Shown here in pieces: positions 41,704 through 50,540 of a DNA stretch of 64,000 nt; within the stretch, counting starts at the first letter, position 1; each line of letters opens with the position of its first letter. Source of the DNA: Autumnicola lenta. GTDB taxonomy: Bacteria > Bacteroidota > Bacteroidia > Flavobacteriales > Flavobacteriaceae. The notes below the pieces were generated by a model. The model ran no database searches. It was not told the origin of the DNA and was given only the letters and a program-made list of their open reading frames with translations. The position numbers were made by a program, and so were the translations under genes. The stretch spans positions 62,001 through 126,000 of the forward strand of contig NZ_JAVRHO010000007.1 in NCBI RefSeq assembly GCF_031846515.1, in the 5' to 3' direction.

Positions 41704-42522
41704 CTAAAATTCGTTTATAGTCTTCCTAATTGCCACAAGATGGTTCAACAAATTTTCTAAATGGTCCAGGTGAAGCATATTTGCACCATCACTTTTGGCA
41801 TTTGCAGGGTCATAGTGCGTTTCCATAAATAAACCATCTACTCCGGTAGCAATTCCTGCCCTGGCAATAGTTTCAATCATATCTGGACGCCCACCGGTTA
41901 CTCCGCTACTCTGGTTGGGCTGCTGCAGAGAATGTGTTACATCCAGAACAGTTGTTGCGTATTCCTTCATCGTTGGGATTCCTCTAAAATCCACAATCAT
42001 ATCGCTATAGCCAAACATCGTTCCCCTGTCCGTTACCATTACATTTTCGTTATTGCAGTCGCGGACTTTTGTAACAGCGTGTTTCATACTTTCCGGACTC
42101 ATAAATTGTCCTTTTTTCAGGTTCACTGTTTTTCCGGTTTCGGCGGCGGCAACAACAAGATCTGTTTGTCTTACAAGAAAAGCCGGAATTTGCAGAATAT
42201 CAACATATTCCGCAGCAAGTGCTGCATCGCTTATTTCGTGAATATCGGTTATGGTTGGAACATCAAAAGTTTCGGAGACTTTTCTTAATATTTTTAATGC
42301 TTTTTCGTCCCCAATTCCCGTGAAACTGTCTATCCTGCTTCTGTTTGCCTTTTTAAAGGAACCCTTAAAAACGTAAGGAATTTCCAGTTTGCTGGTGATT
42401 TCCACAACTCTTTCGGCTATTCTTAAAGCCATTTCTTCACCTTCAATCGCGCAGGGGCCGCAAAGCAAAAAGAAATTATTAGAGTCTGTGTTTTTTATTT
42501 TCGGGATAGTATTCAGCTTCAT
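41704..42522 (-). CDS. kdsA: 3-deoxy-8-phosphooctulonate synthase
   Basis: 272 residues, complete. KdsA joins phosphoenolpyruvate and arabinose 5-phosphate to form KDO 8-phosphate for lipopolysaccharide. Visible motifs: LLCGPCAIEG (19-28), YVFKGSFKKANRSR, SFTGIGDEKAL, DIHE (metal-binding Asp/His region), LQIPAFLVRQTDL, KKGQFMSPE, DRGTMFGY, DVTHSLQQPN, METHYDPANAKSDGANML. The Cys in CGPC is a non-catalytic-site Cys; the metal Cys position determines metal dependence and cannot be settled here. The product acts in the cytoplasm. Monocistronic, convergent with the broken membrane gene direction. Confidence 0.96.
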   Translation of the reverse strand: MKLNTIPKIKNTDSNNFFLLCGPCAIEGEEMALRIAERVVEITSKLEIPYVFKGSFKKANRSRIDSFTGIGDEKALKILRKVSETFDVPTITDIHEISDAALAAEYVDILQIPAFLVRQTDLVVAAAETGKTVNLKKGQFMSPESMKHAVTKVRDCNNENVMVTDRGTMFGYSDMIVDFRGIPTMKEYATTVLDVTHSLQQPNQSSGVTGGRPDMIETIARAGIATGVDGLFMETHYDPANAKSDGANMLHLDHLENLLNHLVAIRKTINEF

Positions 42523-42744
42523 TTTTATAAAAATTGAGGGTAAAATTTAATCTCCAGCGCATCAGAAAATTCAGAATTCCTGGAAAAATCGATTTAAAGA
42601 TTTCTGAAGCAAAGATAAAATAAATTAAACTTTCTTTCTTCTTCATTGGCAGCAGGATTGATTCTGAAAAATTTTCATTGTTTCTTATCATTTAGGGTGT
42701 AGAATTTATTGTAAATTCACAGCAGTGACCCTAATTATTAGATA

Positions 42745-43230
42745 ATGACTATCGAGAACATGTTTCTTCCCCAGCTTCAGCATGAAGCGGTATTAACAGA
42801 AAAATTTTTCAGCCGAATCCCGCAGGATAAAATTGACTGGCGGCCTCATCCAAAATCGATGAGTTTTAAAGAACTGGCAAATCATATGGCCGAAATCCCA
42901 AGCTGGATCACGGCCACAATGGAGTTGGATGAAATGGACATGGAGGCTTATAGAGCTCCCGACTTTGATACAGTTCCGGAAATAACTAAAGCATTTAAAA
43001 TTAATCTGACCCAGGCAGAAAATGCCCTGAAAAAACCAGATAAAGAATATGAAAAGACCTGGCGGATGCTAAAAAACGGAAACAAAATTATGGAAATGCA
43101 GCGTTTGGAAGTTCTAAGGGTAATGGTTCTCAATCAGCTTCCCCACCATCGGGCACAAATGGGTGTTTACTTCCGGTTATTGGATATTCCGGTGCCATCT
43201 ACCTACGGTCCCTCTGCAGATGAGCGATAA
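42745..43230 (+). CDS. DinB-family metalloprotein
   Basis: 161 residues, four-helix bundle of the DinB superfamily. His47 (FKELANHMAEIPSWI) and His134/His135 (NQLPHHRAQMGVYF) form the expected metal triad; the ending LLDIPVPSTYGPSADE is typical of the DUF664/DinB subgroup. These proteins bind Ni or Zn; some are thiol-dependent transferases. Substrate unknown. Divergent from kdsA. Confidence 0.88.
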   Translation: MTIENMFLPQLQHEAVLTEKFFSRIPQDKIDWRPHPKSMSFKELANHMAEIPSWITATMELDEMDMEAYRAPDFDTVPEITKAFKINLTQAENALKKPDKEYEKTWRMLKNGNKIMEMQRLEVLRVMVLNQLPHHRAQMGVYFRLLDIPVPSTYGPSADER

Positions 43231-43542
43231 TTGCCAAATTTGAAGGTGGATCTGAGAGCTGTTCTGTATTCAATAAATAAATATCAAATGGGTGCTTATG
43301 AAATTAGAAATTGATGCATTCTAGAGCTTTTTTGATCCCTTTAATCCAATTTTGGGGAAAGTTTGCTTTTCTAATAGCTCAATGATTAGAATATTTTCTT
43401 TTTAGCATCAAAATATAGCGCTTTGATTTACAGTTTATTGCCTGCATTTAATGGGAATGCCGAATTTTACAATTATCTCCCTTAAGTTTGGTAAATTCCT
43501 GAAAAATAGGTGTACATTTGCAGCCTTTTAAAACAGGCTTAT
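43231..43542 (+). promoter_or_regulatory. Upstream region of typA with a clear promoter
   Basis: A 312-bp gap. Near its right end a Bacteroidota promoter is visible: TTTG at 43487-43490 (-33) and TACATTTG at 43513-43520 (-7). Transcription would start just after 43520, so translation of typA must begin at 43543 and not at the upstream in-frame start at 43510. The rest of the gap shows nothing. Confidence 0.75.
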
Positions 43543-45345
43543 ATGACAGCTATCAGAAATATCGCAATTATTGCACACGTTGACCATGGTAAAACTACCC
43601 TGGTTGATAAAATCATGTATCATTGTCAGCTTTTTCGCGACAACGAAAATACCGGAGATCTTATCCTGGATAATAATGACCTTGAGCGAGAGCGGGGAAT
43701 TACCATTACTTCCAAGAACGTTTCGGTTACTTACAAAGAGACAAAAATTAATATTATAGATACTCCCGGTCACGCCGACTTTGGGGGAGAAGTAGAGCGT
43801 GTGTTGAACATGGCAGACGGAGTTTTGCTTTTGGTTGATGCCTTTGAAGGGCCTATGCCGCAAACTCGTTTTGTACTTCAAAAGGCGATTGACCTTGGCC
43901 TTAAGCCTTGTGTTGTAATCAACAAAGTAGATAAGGAAAACTGTACTCCCGAGGAAGTGCATGAGAAAGTTTTTGACCTTATGTTCGAACTTGGTGCCGA
44001 AGAATGGCAGCTTGATTTTCCAACCGTTTACGGTTCAGCTAAAAATAACTGGATGAGTGAAGACTGGAGAAATCAGACTGAAAATGTGGAGCCTCTTCTC
44101 GATATGGTTATAGAACATATTCCGGCTCCAAAAGTTGACCTTGAAGGATCGCCTCAAATGTTGATCACCTCCCTCGATTTCTCTTCTTTTACAGGAAGGA
44201 TCGCTATCGGCCGTCTTCAGAGAGGTACGTTAAAGGAAAATCAGCAGGTTTCCCTTGTTAAAAGAGACGGAAGCATTAAAAAGACAAAAATTAAAGAATT
44301 ACATACTTTTGAAGGTTTAGGCCGTAGAAAGATTGAAGAAGTACAGGCAGGCGATATTTGTGCAATTGTTGGTCTTGAAGGTTTTGAAATTGGAGATACC
44401 GTTGCTGATATCGAAAATCCTGAAGGTTTGAAGACTATTGCTATAGATGAGCCTACAATGAGTATGCTTTTTACAATTAACGATTCTCCTTTCTTTGGAA
44501 AAGACGGAAAATTTGTGACTTCCCGTCATATTAAAGACCGTTTGTTTAAGGAACTTGAGAAAAACCTTGCCCTTAGAGTTTCAGAAACGGATAGTGCCGA
44601 TAAATTTATGGTATTTGGGCGTGGTGTACTCCACCTTTCAGTTTTGATCGAAACTATGCGTCGTGAAGGTTACGAGCTTCAAATTGGTCAGCCACAGGTA
44701 ATTATCAAGGAAATTGATGGAGTTAAATGTGAGCCTGTTGAAGAACTGACTATCGATTTACCTGAAAATGTCTCAGGAAAAGCGGTAGAAATGGTGACGA
44801 TGAGAAAGGGTGAAATGTTGAGCATGGAAGGAAAAGGTGAACGTATGGTGATCCAGTTTATTATTCCGTCCAGAGGAATTATTGGCTTGAGGAATCAGTT
44901 GCTTACAGCGACTGCCGGAGAAGCCATTATGGCGCACCGTTATAAAGAATATCAGCCGCTAAAAGGAGGTATTCCTGAAAGACAGAACGGATCCCTGGTT
45001 TCTATGGAAAAAGGAAAGGCTATTCCTTATTCTATCGATAAACTTCAGGACAGAGGTAAGTTTTTCGTAGATCCGGGAGAAGATATTTACGAAGGTCAGG
45101 TAATTGGAGAAAACTCCCGTCAGGATGATATGGCGGTAAACATTACTAAGACCAAGAAACTTTCCAACGTACGTTCTTCAGGAGCAGATGATAAAGCGAA
45201 GATTGTTCCGGCGATTAAATTTTCACTGGAAGAAGCTTTAGAATATATTCAGAAAGATGAATATGTTGAGGTTACACCAAACCATATTCGTATCAGAAAA
45301 ATTTTCCTTACAGAAAATGATCGTAAGCGTAACAAAATAATGTAA
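43543..45345 (+). CDS. typA: Translational GTPase TypA/BipA
   Basis: 600 residues. G1 is AHVDHGKTTL at 11-20; switch and G3 motifs RERGITITSKN and DTPGHADFGGE; G4 NKVDKEN. The remaining parts match EF-G-like domains (IAIGRLQRGTLKENQQVSLV) and the TypA-specific end (GIIGLRNQLLTATAGEAIMA, IVPAIKFSLEEALEYIQKDE). TypA binds ribosomes and assists assembly of the large subunit and stress adaptation, including cold. The start is set by the promoter. A strong terminator follows at 45362-45399. Confidence 0.97.
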   Translation: MTAIRNIAIIAHVDHGKTTLVDKIMYHCQLFRDNENTGDLILDNNDLERERGITITSKNVSVTYKETKINIIDTPGHADFGGEVERVLNMADGVLLLVDAFEGPMPQTRFVLQKAIDLGLKPCVVINKVDKENCTPEEVHEKVFDLMFELGAEEWQLDFPTVYGSAKNNWMSEDWRNQTENVEPLLDMVIEHIPAPKVDLEGSPQMLITSLDFSSFTGRIAIGRLQRGTLKENQQVSLVKRDGSIKKTKIKELHTFEGLGRRKIEEVQAGDICAIVGLEGFEIGDTVADIENPEGLKTIAIDEPTMSMLFTINDSPFFGKDGKFVTSRHIKDRLFKELEKNLALRVSETDSADKFMVFGRGVLHLSVLIETMRREGYELQIGQPQVIIKEIDGVKCEPVEELTIDLPENVSGKAVEMVTMRKGEMLSMEGKGERMVIQFIIPSRGIIGLRNQLLTATAGEAIMAHRYKEYQPLKGGIPERQNGSLVSMEKGKAIPYSIDKLQDRGKFFVDPGEDIYEGQVIGENSRQDDMAVNITKTKKLSNVRSSGADDKAKIVPAIKFSLEEALEYIQKDEYVEVTPNHIRIRKIFLTENDRKRNKIM

Positions 45346-45361
45346 CTGTTACATTGCAGTA

Positions 45362-45399
45362 GGCCGTCAACAGAGTTTTACTTCTTGACGGCCTTTTTT
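45362..45399 (+). terminator. Rho-independent terminator after typA
   Basis: GGCCGTCAA (45362-45370) and TTGACGGCC (45385-45393) with a 14-base loop and a T6 tract. Confidence 0.9.
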
Positions 45400-45414
45400 A
45401 TACCCAAAAATCAC

Positions 45415-45675
45415 ATGGAAATATTAGAGATTTCAGCAACAGAATGGATAGGTTACCTTTCCTCTTTTTTCGTAGCAATTTCTTTCTTTATGAAAAATAT
45501 CATAAAGCTTAGAATTGTAAACAGCCTGGGTTGCATCTTATTTATTATCTACGGAAGTTTGATCGATTCGTGGCCGGTAATCATTACCAATGCTGTGATC
45601 GTTGGGGTAAATTTCTACTACCTTTTCATTAATAAGAAGGACAGACCCGTTCCTGCAGATGAAGTGAAGCCTTAA
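45415..45675 (+). CDS. YgjV-like small inner-membrane protein
   Basis: 86 residues from ATG 45415; an upstream in-frame start at 45385 lies in the typA terminator stem and is rejected. Three hydrophobic helices (WIGYLSSFFVAISFFMKNII, LRIVNSLGCILFIIYGSLI, WPVIITNAVIVGVNFYYLFI) and the N-x-x-G-x-x-x-F-x-x-Y-G pattern fit YgjV/PQ-loop-like small proteins. Function unknown. Its short distance to the terminator suggests read-through or a hidden promoter. Confidence 0.78.
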   Translation: MEILEISATEWIGYLSSFFVAISFFMKNIIKLRIVNSLGCILFIIYGSLIDSWPVIITNAVIVGVNFYYLFINKKDRPVPADEVKP

Positions 45676-45886
45676 CACTGTAAAAAGTTAAAAAGTGAAG
45701 AAGTGGATGAGTGAAGAAGTGAAGGAGTGAAGGAGTGAAGAAGTGAAGAAGTTTATCTTTTATTGTTCTCGAATGCGCTCGAACTGAAACCGATTCCGAA
45801 CTGAAACCAGACTCCGAACTTCGAACTCCGAACTAACTATAGTCGATAATTGGCCTTTTCAGGGCACCATCTTTTTCAACTAAACG

Positions 45887-45991
45887 TAGAGCCTTACTTT
45901 TTTTGAATTAGTAAAATCGTACTTGTCGGGATGCTTTTTCCGTTGAAGATTTTTAAAATTTAATTCTGAATTTCCTCAATGCCGAAAACTG
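45887..45991. repeat. 105-bp perfect direct repeat, copy 1
   Basis: Identical base for base to 46307-46411, exactly 420 bp away. The sequence contains ACTTGTCGGGATGC, TTTTTTTGAATTAG and CTCAATGCCGAAAACT. There is no reading frame of useful length. Confidence 0.9.
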
Positions 45992-46306
45992 ACATTTTTG
46001 AGGCTGCTCTTCTCTTTGGCATAGAATTCAAATGTCTCCTCGAGCAAAGTCGAGGGGTAAGTTAAAAGCAATAAACATTAATTTATAAAAAGCGGCACAA
46101 TGGATTCTCGACTGCGAACTGACAAAGGTTTCTAACTGAAAGCGACTCCGAACTACAAACTGCAAACAACGAACTTACTGAAGTTGATAATTGCCATTTT
46201 AAGGACACCATTTTTTTCTAATAAACATAAACGCTAAACCGACAAAGGTACTTCGAACCACGAACTACAAACTACGAACTAATAGAATATCGATAATTAC
46301 CATTTT

Positions 46307-46411
46307 TAGAGCCTTACTTTTTTTGAATTAGTAAAATCGTACTTGTCGGGATGCTTTTTCCGTTGAAGATTTTTAAAATTTAATTCTGAATTTCCTCAAT
46401 GCCGAAAACTG
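46307..46411. repeat. 105-bp perfect direct repeat, copy 2
   Basis: Second copy of 45887-45991. The right borders diverge directly after GCCGAAAACTG in both copies. Confidence 0.9.
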
Positions 46412-46479
46412 CTAATTTTAGAGTATCTTTTTTTCTTCGGAATTTGTCCCCTCCAGTGTAATCGGAAAATGTTTACTAT

Positions 46480-46570
46480 CCTGCAAGGTCTTTTTTGACC
46501 TTGTAGGTCTAACCAGAGATGGAATTATATTTCCATCACAAACCTACGAGGTTTTAAAAACCTCGCAGGA
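46480..46570. repeat. Pair of CCTGC/AGG hairpins (REP-like)
   Basis: CCTGCAAGGTC and GACCTTGTAGG (46480-46507) form one hairpin; ACCTACGAGGTTTT and AAAACCTCGCAGG (46542-46570) form a second. The two are relatives of one repeat and lie in opposite sense. Such CCTGCGAGG elements are dispersed in Bacteroidota genomes. They could end ftsE transcription. Confidence 0.6.
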
Positions 46571-46649
46571 TTTCGTTTTGAATTGTCACATCGAGCTTGT
46601 CGAGATGCTTTTTTAAAAACTTTGAACTCCGAACTACAAACTCCGAACT

Positions 46650-47333
46650 TTAAACTGTTTTCTGCACCACTTCAAAAACCCGTTGTCCGTCGCATTTCAG
46701 GGTTTTGGATGGATATTTTAGCAATAAAGCATAATCGTGTGTAGCCATTAAAATCGTATTTCCATTTTTGCTTATTTCCTGAAGTACTTCCATTACTTCA
46801 ACAGAGGTTTGCGGATCAAGATTTCCGGTAGGTTCGTCGGCGAGGATTAATTCCGGATCGTTTAGAAGGGCACGTGCAATGGCAACCCTTTGCTGCTCCC
46901 CACCCGAAAGTTGATAAGGATACTTAAAACCCTTACTTTTCATGCCTACTTTGTCCAGAACTTCGTCTATTTTGCTGTCCATTCCTTTTTGGTCTTTCCA
47001 GCCCGTAGCTCTCAGTACAAAAAGAAGGTTATCTTTTATATTTCTGTCCGTAAGTAATTTAAAATCCTGGAAAACCACCCCAAGCTTTCGGCGCAAATAA
47101 GGAATTTCCTTTTCTTTCAGCGTTCGCAGGTTAAAATCCACAATATGGCCTTCTCCTTCAGTTAAAGGCAAATCCCCATAAAGCGTTTTCATAAAGCTAC
47201 TTTTTCCCGTGCCTGTTTTTCCGATAAGATAAACAAAATCACCTTTGTTCACGGTCACGTCAACTTCAGAAAGGATAAGACTTTCACGCTGATAAATAGC
47301 TGCATTTTTTAATTCCAGAACAGGTTGGGACAT
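46650..47333 (-). CDS. ftsE: Cell-division ATP-binding protein FtsE
   Basis: A 227-residue ABC ATPase. Walker A GKTGTGKSS at 38-46, Q-loop VFQDFKLL, signature LSGGEQQRVAIAR, Walker B LILADEPTGNLDP, H-loop MATHDYALL. The Q-loop DFKLL and the length fit FtsE; FtsX is not next to it, as is common in Bacteroidota. With FtsX it controls septal peptidoglycan hydrolases at the inner membrane. A -7-like TATATTTA lies upstream (minus strand, near 47373). Confidence 0.9.
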   Translation of the reverse strand: MSQPVLELKNAAIYQRESLILSEVDVTVNKGDFVYLIGKTGTGKSSFMKTLYGDLPLTEGEGHIVDFNLRTLKEKEIPYLRRKLGVVFQDFKLLTDRNIKDNLLFVLRATGWKDQKGMDSKIDEVLDKVGMKSKGFKYPYQLSGGEQQRVAIARALLNDPELILADEPTGNLDPQTSVEVMEVLQEISKNGNTILMATHDYALLLKYPSKTLKCDGQRVFEVVQKTV

Positions 47334-47461
47334 AAATTGTAAAACTAATTAGGTTGTAAAATTATCTGTAAATATACATTTTTCAAAAAGTGGCGGTTTA
47401 CTTTTTTTCATATTAACATAATTATAGTCCGCTTTCCTCGTTATAAAAAAGACTATTAAAT

Positions 47462-47469
47462 TATCTTTG
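47462..47469 (+). promoter_or_regulatory. -7 box of the TPR protein gene
   Basis: TATCTTTG fits TAnnTTTG and lies 24 bp before the ATG at 47493. Confidence 0.55.
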
Positions 47470-47492
47470 AACTTCAACCTAAAAAACTATAA

Positions 47493-50400
47493 ATGACAAC
47501 CAGTAAACCTTTCCTTTTTGTTGTTTTACTACTACTCTCATTTCAAGCCTTTTCCCAGCAAAGTGCTGCTTTTACAAATACCCTGGCCGACTTTAACCGC
47601 GCCTTGGAACTTTATAATAATCAGCAATATTTGGCAGCACAAAATCTTTTTGATGATGTAAAAGATGAAACCGAAGATGAAAAAATTGAAGCCGATGCGG
47701 CATATTATATTGCAAATGCTGCTGTAAGGCTAAATCAGCAAGGAGCAGACCGGCTTATGGAAAGGTTTGTGACACGTTATCCCACCAGTACAAAAACAAA
47801 TTCTGCTTATTTAGACGTTGCCGATTATTACTTTAATACCGGTAAATATGCGCTGGCCAGAAAATGGTACGATAAAGTAGATGAAAACGCGATGAGCCGT
47901 AAGGACAGGCAGCGTTTTTACTTCAATAATGGTTACGCATATTTTCGCTCAAACGATTATGAGCAGGCGCGGACTTATCTGGAGCGAGTGAGGGATTCCA
48001 AAGAATATGGTTCCCAGGCCAAATATTACATCGGATTTATGGCTTACGAAAGCGATGATTACGAAGAAGCCAATGAAAATTTTGAACAGGTACAGGATAA
48101 CGACCGCTATAGTGAAGATCTTTCGTACTTCCAGGCAGATATGAATTTTAAACTGGGCAATTTTGAAGAGGCCATTAAACTTGGACTCGAGCAATTGCCA
48201 AGTTCTAACCGACAGGAAAAATCTCAGCTTAACAAAATAATCGGGGAAAGCTATTTTAACCTTGGACAATACGAACAGGCAATTCCTTACTTAAAGGAAT
48301 ATCAGGGCTTGCGCGGTAAATGGAACAATACCGATTATTACCAGCTTGGGTATGCGTATTACAAACAGGGCGATTACCAAAGTGCGATTTCTGAATTCAA
48401 TAAAATTATTGACGGAAATAACTCTATTGCCCAAAATGCCTATTATCATCTTGCACAATCTTATCTGAATGTTGATCAAAAACAACAGGCGCTGAATGCT
48501 TTTAAGAATGCCAGCGAAATGGAATTTGATGCAAAAATTCAGAAAGATGCCTATCTGAATTATGCTAAACTCAGTTATGAGATTGGTAACTCTTATGAGA
48601 GTCCGTCGCAGGTGTTGCTCAATTTCTTGGAAAAATATCCTGATTCAGAATCAAGGCAGGAGGTAGAAACTTTACTTGTAGATTCCTTCATCAATTCCGG
48701 AAATTATGAAGAAGCGATGCGGTTGCTGGAAAACAACAGGAATTTTGGTGATAAGCAGGCTTTTCAAAAGGTAGCTTTTTATTACGGACTCGAACTTTAT
48801 GAAGAAGGAGATTATTACGAAGCACTGGAAAACTTTGAAAAAGCTTTAGCTGAACCACGTGACCCGGTGATTACGGCCAAAGCGACTTTCTGGAAAGCAG
48901 AAAGTGAATTCAATGTAAATCGTATAGATGACGCCATCATTGGTTATAAAGAATTTGGCGGAATGACGGCTGCACGCGGTACAGAAGAAATGAAAAACCT
49001 GGACTACAATTTGGGCTATGCCTACTTCAAAAAGAATGAATATGCGCAGGCCATCAACTATTTTAAAAGATATGCTGAAAATACGAGTAACGACGGGCCA
49101 AGGCGCGACGATGCTTATCTGAGGCTTGGAGATAGTTATTTCGTGAATAGCCAGTACTGGCCTGCAATGGAAGCCTACAACAGCGCAATTGCCAATAATG
49201 TGGAAAATAGTGACTATGCCGCTTTCCAAAAGGCAATCAGCTATGGGTTTGTTGACAGGAACGAAACTAAAATTGAAGAATTGAACAACTTCATGAACAA
49301 ATATGCACGTTCTTCTTACCGGGATGATGCGCTGTTTGAGTTAGGGAATACCTATGTTGCCATGAACAACACTTCGCAGGGAGTCCAGTCTTACAATCGA
49401 TTAATACGTGACGTCCCCGGCAGTTCTCTGGTTCCGAAGGCGATGTTGAGACAGGGATTGATCTATTACAATTCCAATGAAGGTGATAAAGCTCTGGAGC
49501 GTCTTAAAAAGGTAGTTGCAGATTATCCAAATACTCCGGAAGCTATGCAGGCAGTTTCCACAGCAAGAAATGTTTATGTTGATTTGGGAAGAACAGATGA
49601 ATATGCGAGCTGGGTAAGAAATATAGATTTTGTTGAAGTTTCTGATGCAGATCTGGATAATACCTCTTACGAAGCTGCAGAAAATCAATACCTCAATAAT
49701 AAAACAACACAGGCAATCAGAGGATTTGAAAATTATATTCAGGAGTTTCCTAACGGAATCCACTCGATAAATGCCAATTTTTACCTTGCTCAACTTTACT
49801 TCCGTGAAGGGAATAGAGATAAATCCATGAGCTATTACAGGTTTGTGATTAGTAAACCTAACAATGAGTTTACCGAACAGGCGCTGGCAAGGCTTTCTCA
49901 GATTTATTTGGAAAAAGGAAATTATGCTGAAGCTACTCCGTTGCTGGAAAGACTGGAAAAACAGGCAGAAGCACAGGAAAACGTGATTTTTGCGCAGTCG
50001 AATCTTATGAAATCTTACTTTGAAGAAGGCAATATCGCTAAGGCTCAGGCTTATGCAGAAAAGGTTCTTCAGAATCCCGGAGCCGAAGAGAAGGCGAAAA
50101 CAGATGCGCAGGTAATCGTTGCAAGGGCGGCTATGAAAAACGGAAACGAAAGCAGGGCAAAAACTGCTTATACTGAAGTCCAAAAGACTGCTACCGGAGA
50201 ACTGGCTGCCGAAGCTTTATATTATGACGCTTACTTTAAAAACAAGAGCGGAAATTATGAAGCCTCAAATGCTGCGGTACAAATTCTGGCTAAAGATTTC
50301 TCAGGATACAAGCGCTGGGGAGCAAAAGGATTGGTGTTAATGGCTAAGAATTTCGATCAGTTGGGAGATGCTTACCAGGCAACCTACATTCTGGAAAATG

Positions 50401-50507
50401 TGATTAAAAACTTCGGAAATCAACCTGAAGTAGTCGCTGAAGCCAAATCTGAACTGGCAAGGATCAAAGCAAAAGAATCCAAAACCAACTCTTCAGTACA
50501 AAACTAA
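47493..50507 (+). CDS. Large exported TPR protein
   Basis: 1004 residues with signal peptide (TSKPFLFVVLLLLSFQAFSQ) and more than 20 TPR-like helical pairs through the whole length (ALELYNNQQYLAAQNLFDDV, DYYFNTGKYALARKWYDKVD, YAYYKQGDYQSAISEFNKII, RLGDSYFVNSQYWPAMEAYN, YLAQLYFREGNRDKSMSYYR). Acts in the periplasm, probably as a scaffold. The next gene codes for an outer-membrane protein only 33 bp away; this pair is conserved in Bacteroidota, so the TPR protein likely helps an outer-membrane complex. The exact role is unknown. Confidence 0.88.
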   Translation: MTTSKPFLFVVLLLLSFQAFSQQSAAFTNTLADFNRALELYNNQQYLAAQNLFDDVKDETEDEKIEADAAYYIANAAVRLNQQGADRLMERFVTRYPTSTKTNSAYLDVADYYFNTGKYALARKWYDKVDENAMSRKDRQRFYFNNGYAYFRSNDYEQARTYLERVRDSKEYGSQAKYYIGFMAYESDDYEEANENFEQVQDNDRYSEDLSYFQADMNFKLGNFEEAIKLGLEQLPSSNRQEKSQLNKIIGESYFNLGQYEQAIPYLKEYQGLRGKWNNTDYYQLGYAYYKQGDYQSAISEFNKIIDGNNSIAQNAYYHLAQSYLNVDQKQQALNAFKNASEMEFDAKIQKDAYLNYAKLSYEIGNSYESPSQVLLNFLEKYPDSESRQEVETLLVDSFINSGNYEEAMRLLENNRNFGDKQAFQKVAFYYGLELYEEGDYYEALENFEKALAEPRDPVITAKATFWKAESEFNVNRIDDAIIGYKEFGGMTAARGTEEMKNLDYNLGYAYFKKNEYAQAINYFKRYAENTSNDGPRRDDAYLRLGDSYFVNSQYWPAMEAYNSAIANNVENSDYAAFQKAISYGFVDRNETKIEELNNFMNKYARSSYRDDALFELGNTYVAMNNTSQGVQSYNRLIRDVPGSSLVPKAMLRQGLIYYNSNEGDKALERLKKVVADYPNTPEAMQAVSTARNVYVDLGRTDEYASWVRNIDFVEVSDADLDNTSYEAAENQYLNNKTTQAIRGFENYIQEFPNGIHSINANFYLAQLYFREGNRDKSMSYYRFVISKPNNEFTEQALARLSQIYLEKGNYAEATPLLERLEKQAEAQENVIFAQSNLMKSYFEEGNIAKAQAYAEKVLQNPGAEEKAKTDAQVIVARAAMKNGNESRAKTAYTEVQKTATGELAAEALYYDAYFKNKSGNYEASNAAVQILAKDFSGYKRWGAKGLVLMAKNFDQLGDAYQATYILENVIKNFGNQPEVVAEAKSELARIKAKESKTNSSVQN

Positions 50508-50540
50508 TCATACTCAATTTAATATTTAAGAAACTCCTAT

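Larger units (their letters stand above)
45676..46649. repeat. Repeat-rich intergenic region between typA/YgjV and ftsE
   Basis: 974 bp without genes. It contains a tandem AGTGAAGA-type repeat (45692-45752), several blocks of CGAACT-type short repeats (about 45776-45840, 46095-46165, 46255-46285, 46620-46650), a 105-bp perfect direct repeat (separate entry) and a pair of CCTGC-type hairpins. The region is probably a collector of dispersed flavobacterial repeats. Confidence 0.7.

Noticed and set aside
42479..42691. 70-codon minus-strand frame overlapping the kdsA start
   Set aside because: Overlaps kdsA by 44 bp in another frame; the hydrophobic part could be a small protein, but there is no homology pattern or promoter support.
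43510..43542. Upstream in-frame extension of typA
   Set aside because: It lies within the promoter (TACATTTG at 43513-43520), so it is not transcribed.
45692..45752. Tandem AGTGAAGA repeats as a possible CRISPR array
   Set aside because: Units are 8-9 bp with no spacers and no cas genes; simple tandem repeat.
49401..50183. 260-codon minus-strand frame inside the TPR gene
   Set aside because: Antisense shadow of a long gene; composition (Phe/Ile/Cys-rich) is typical for a shadow of a Glu/Lys-rich protein.
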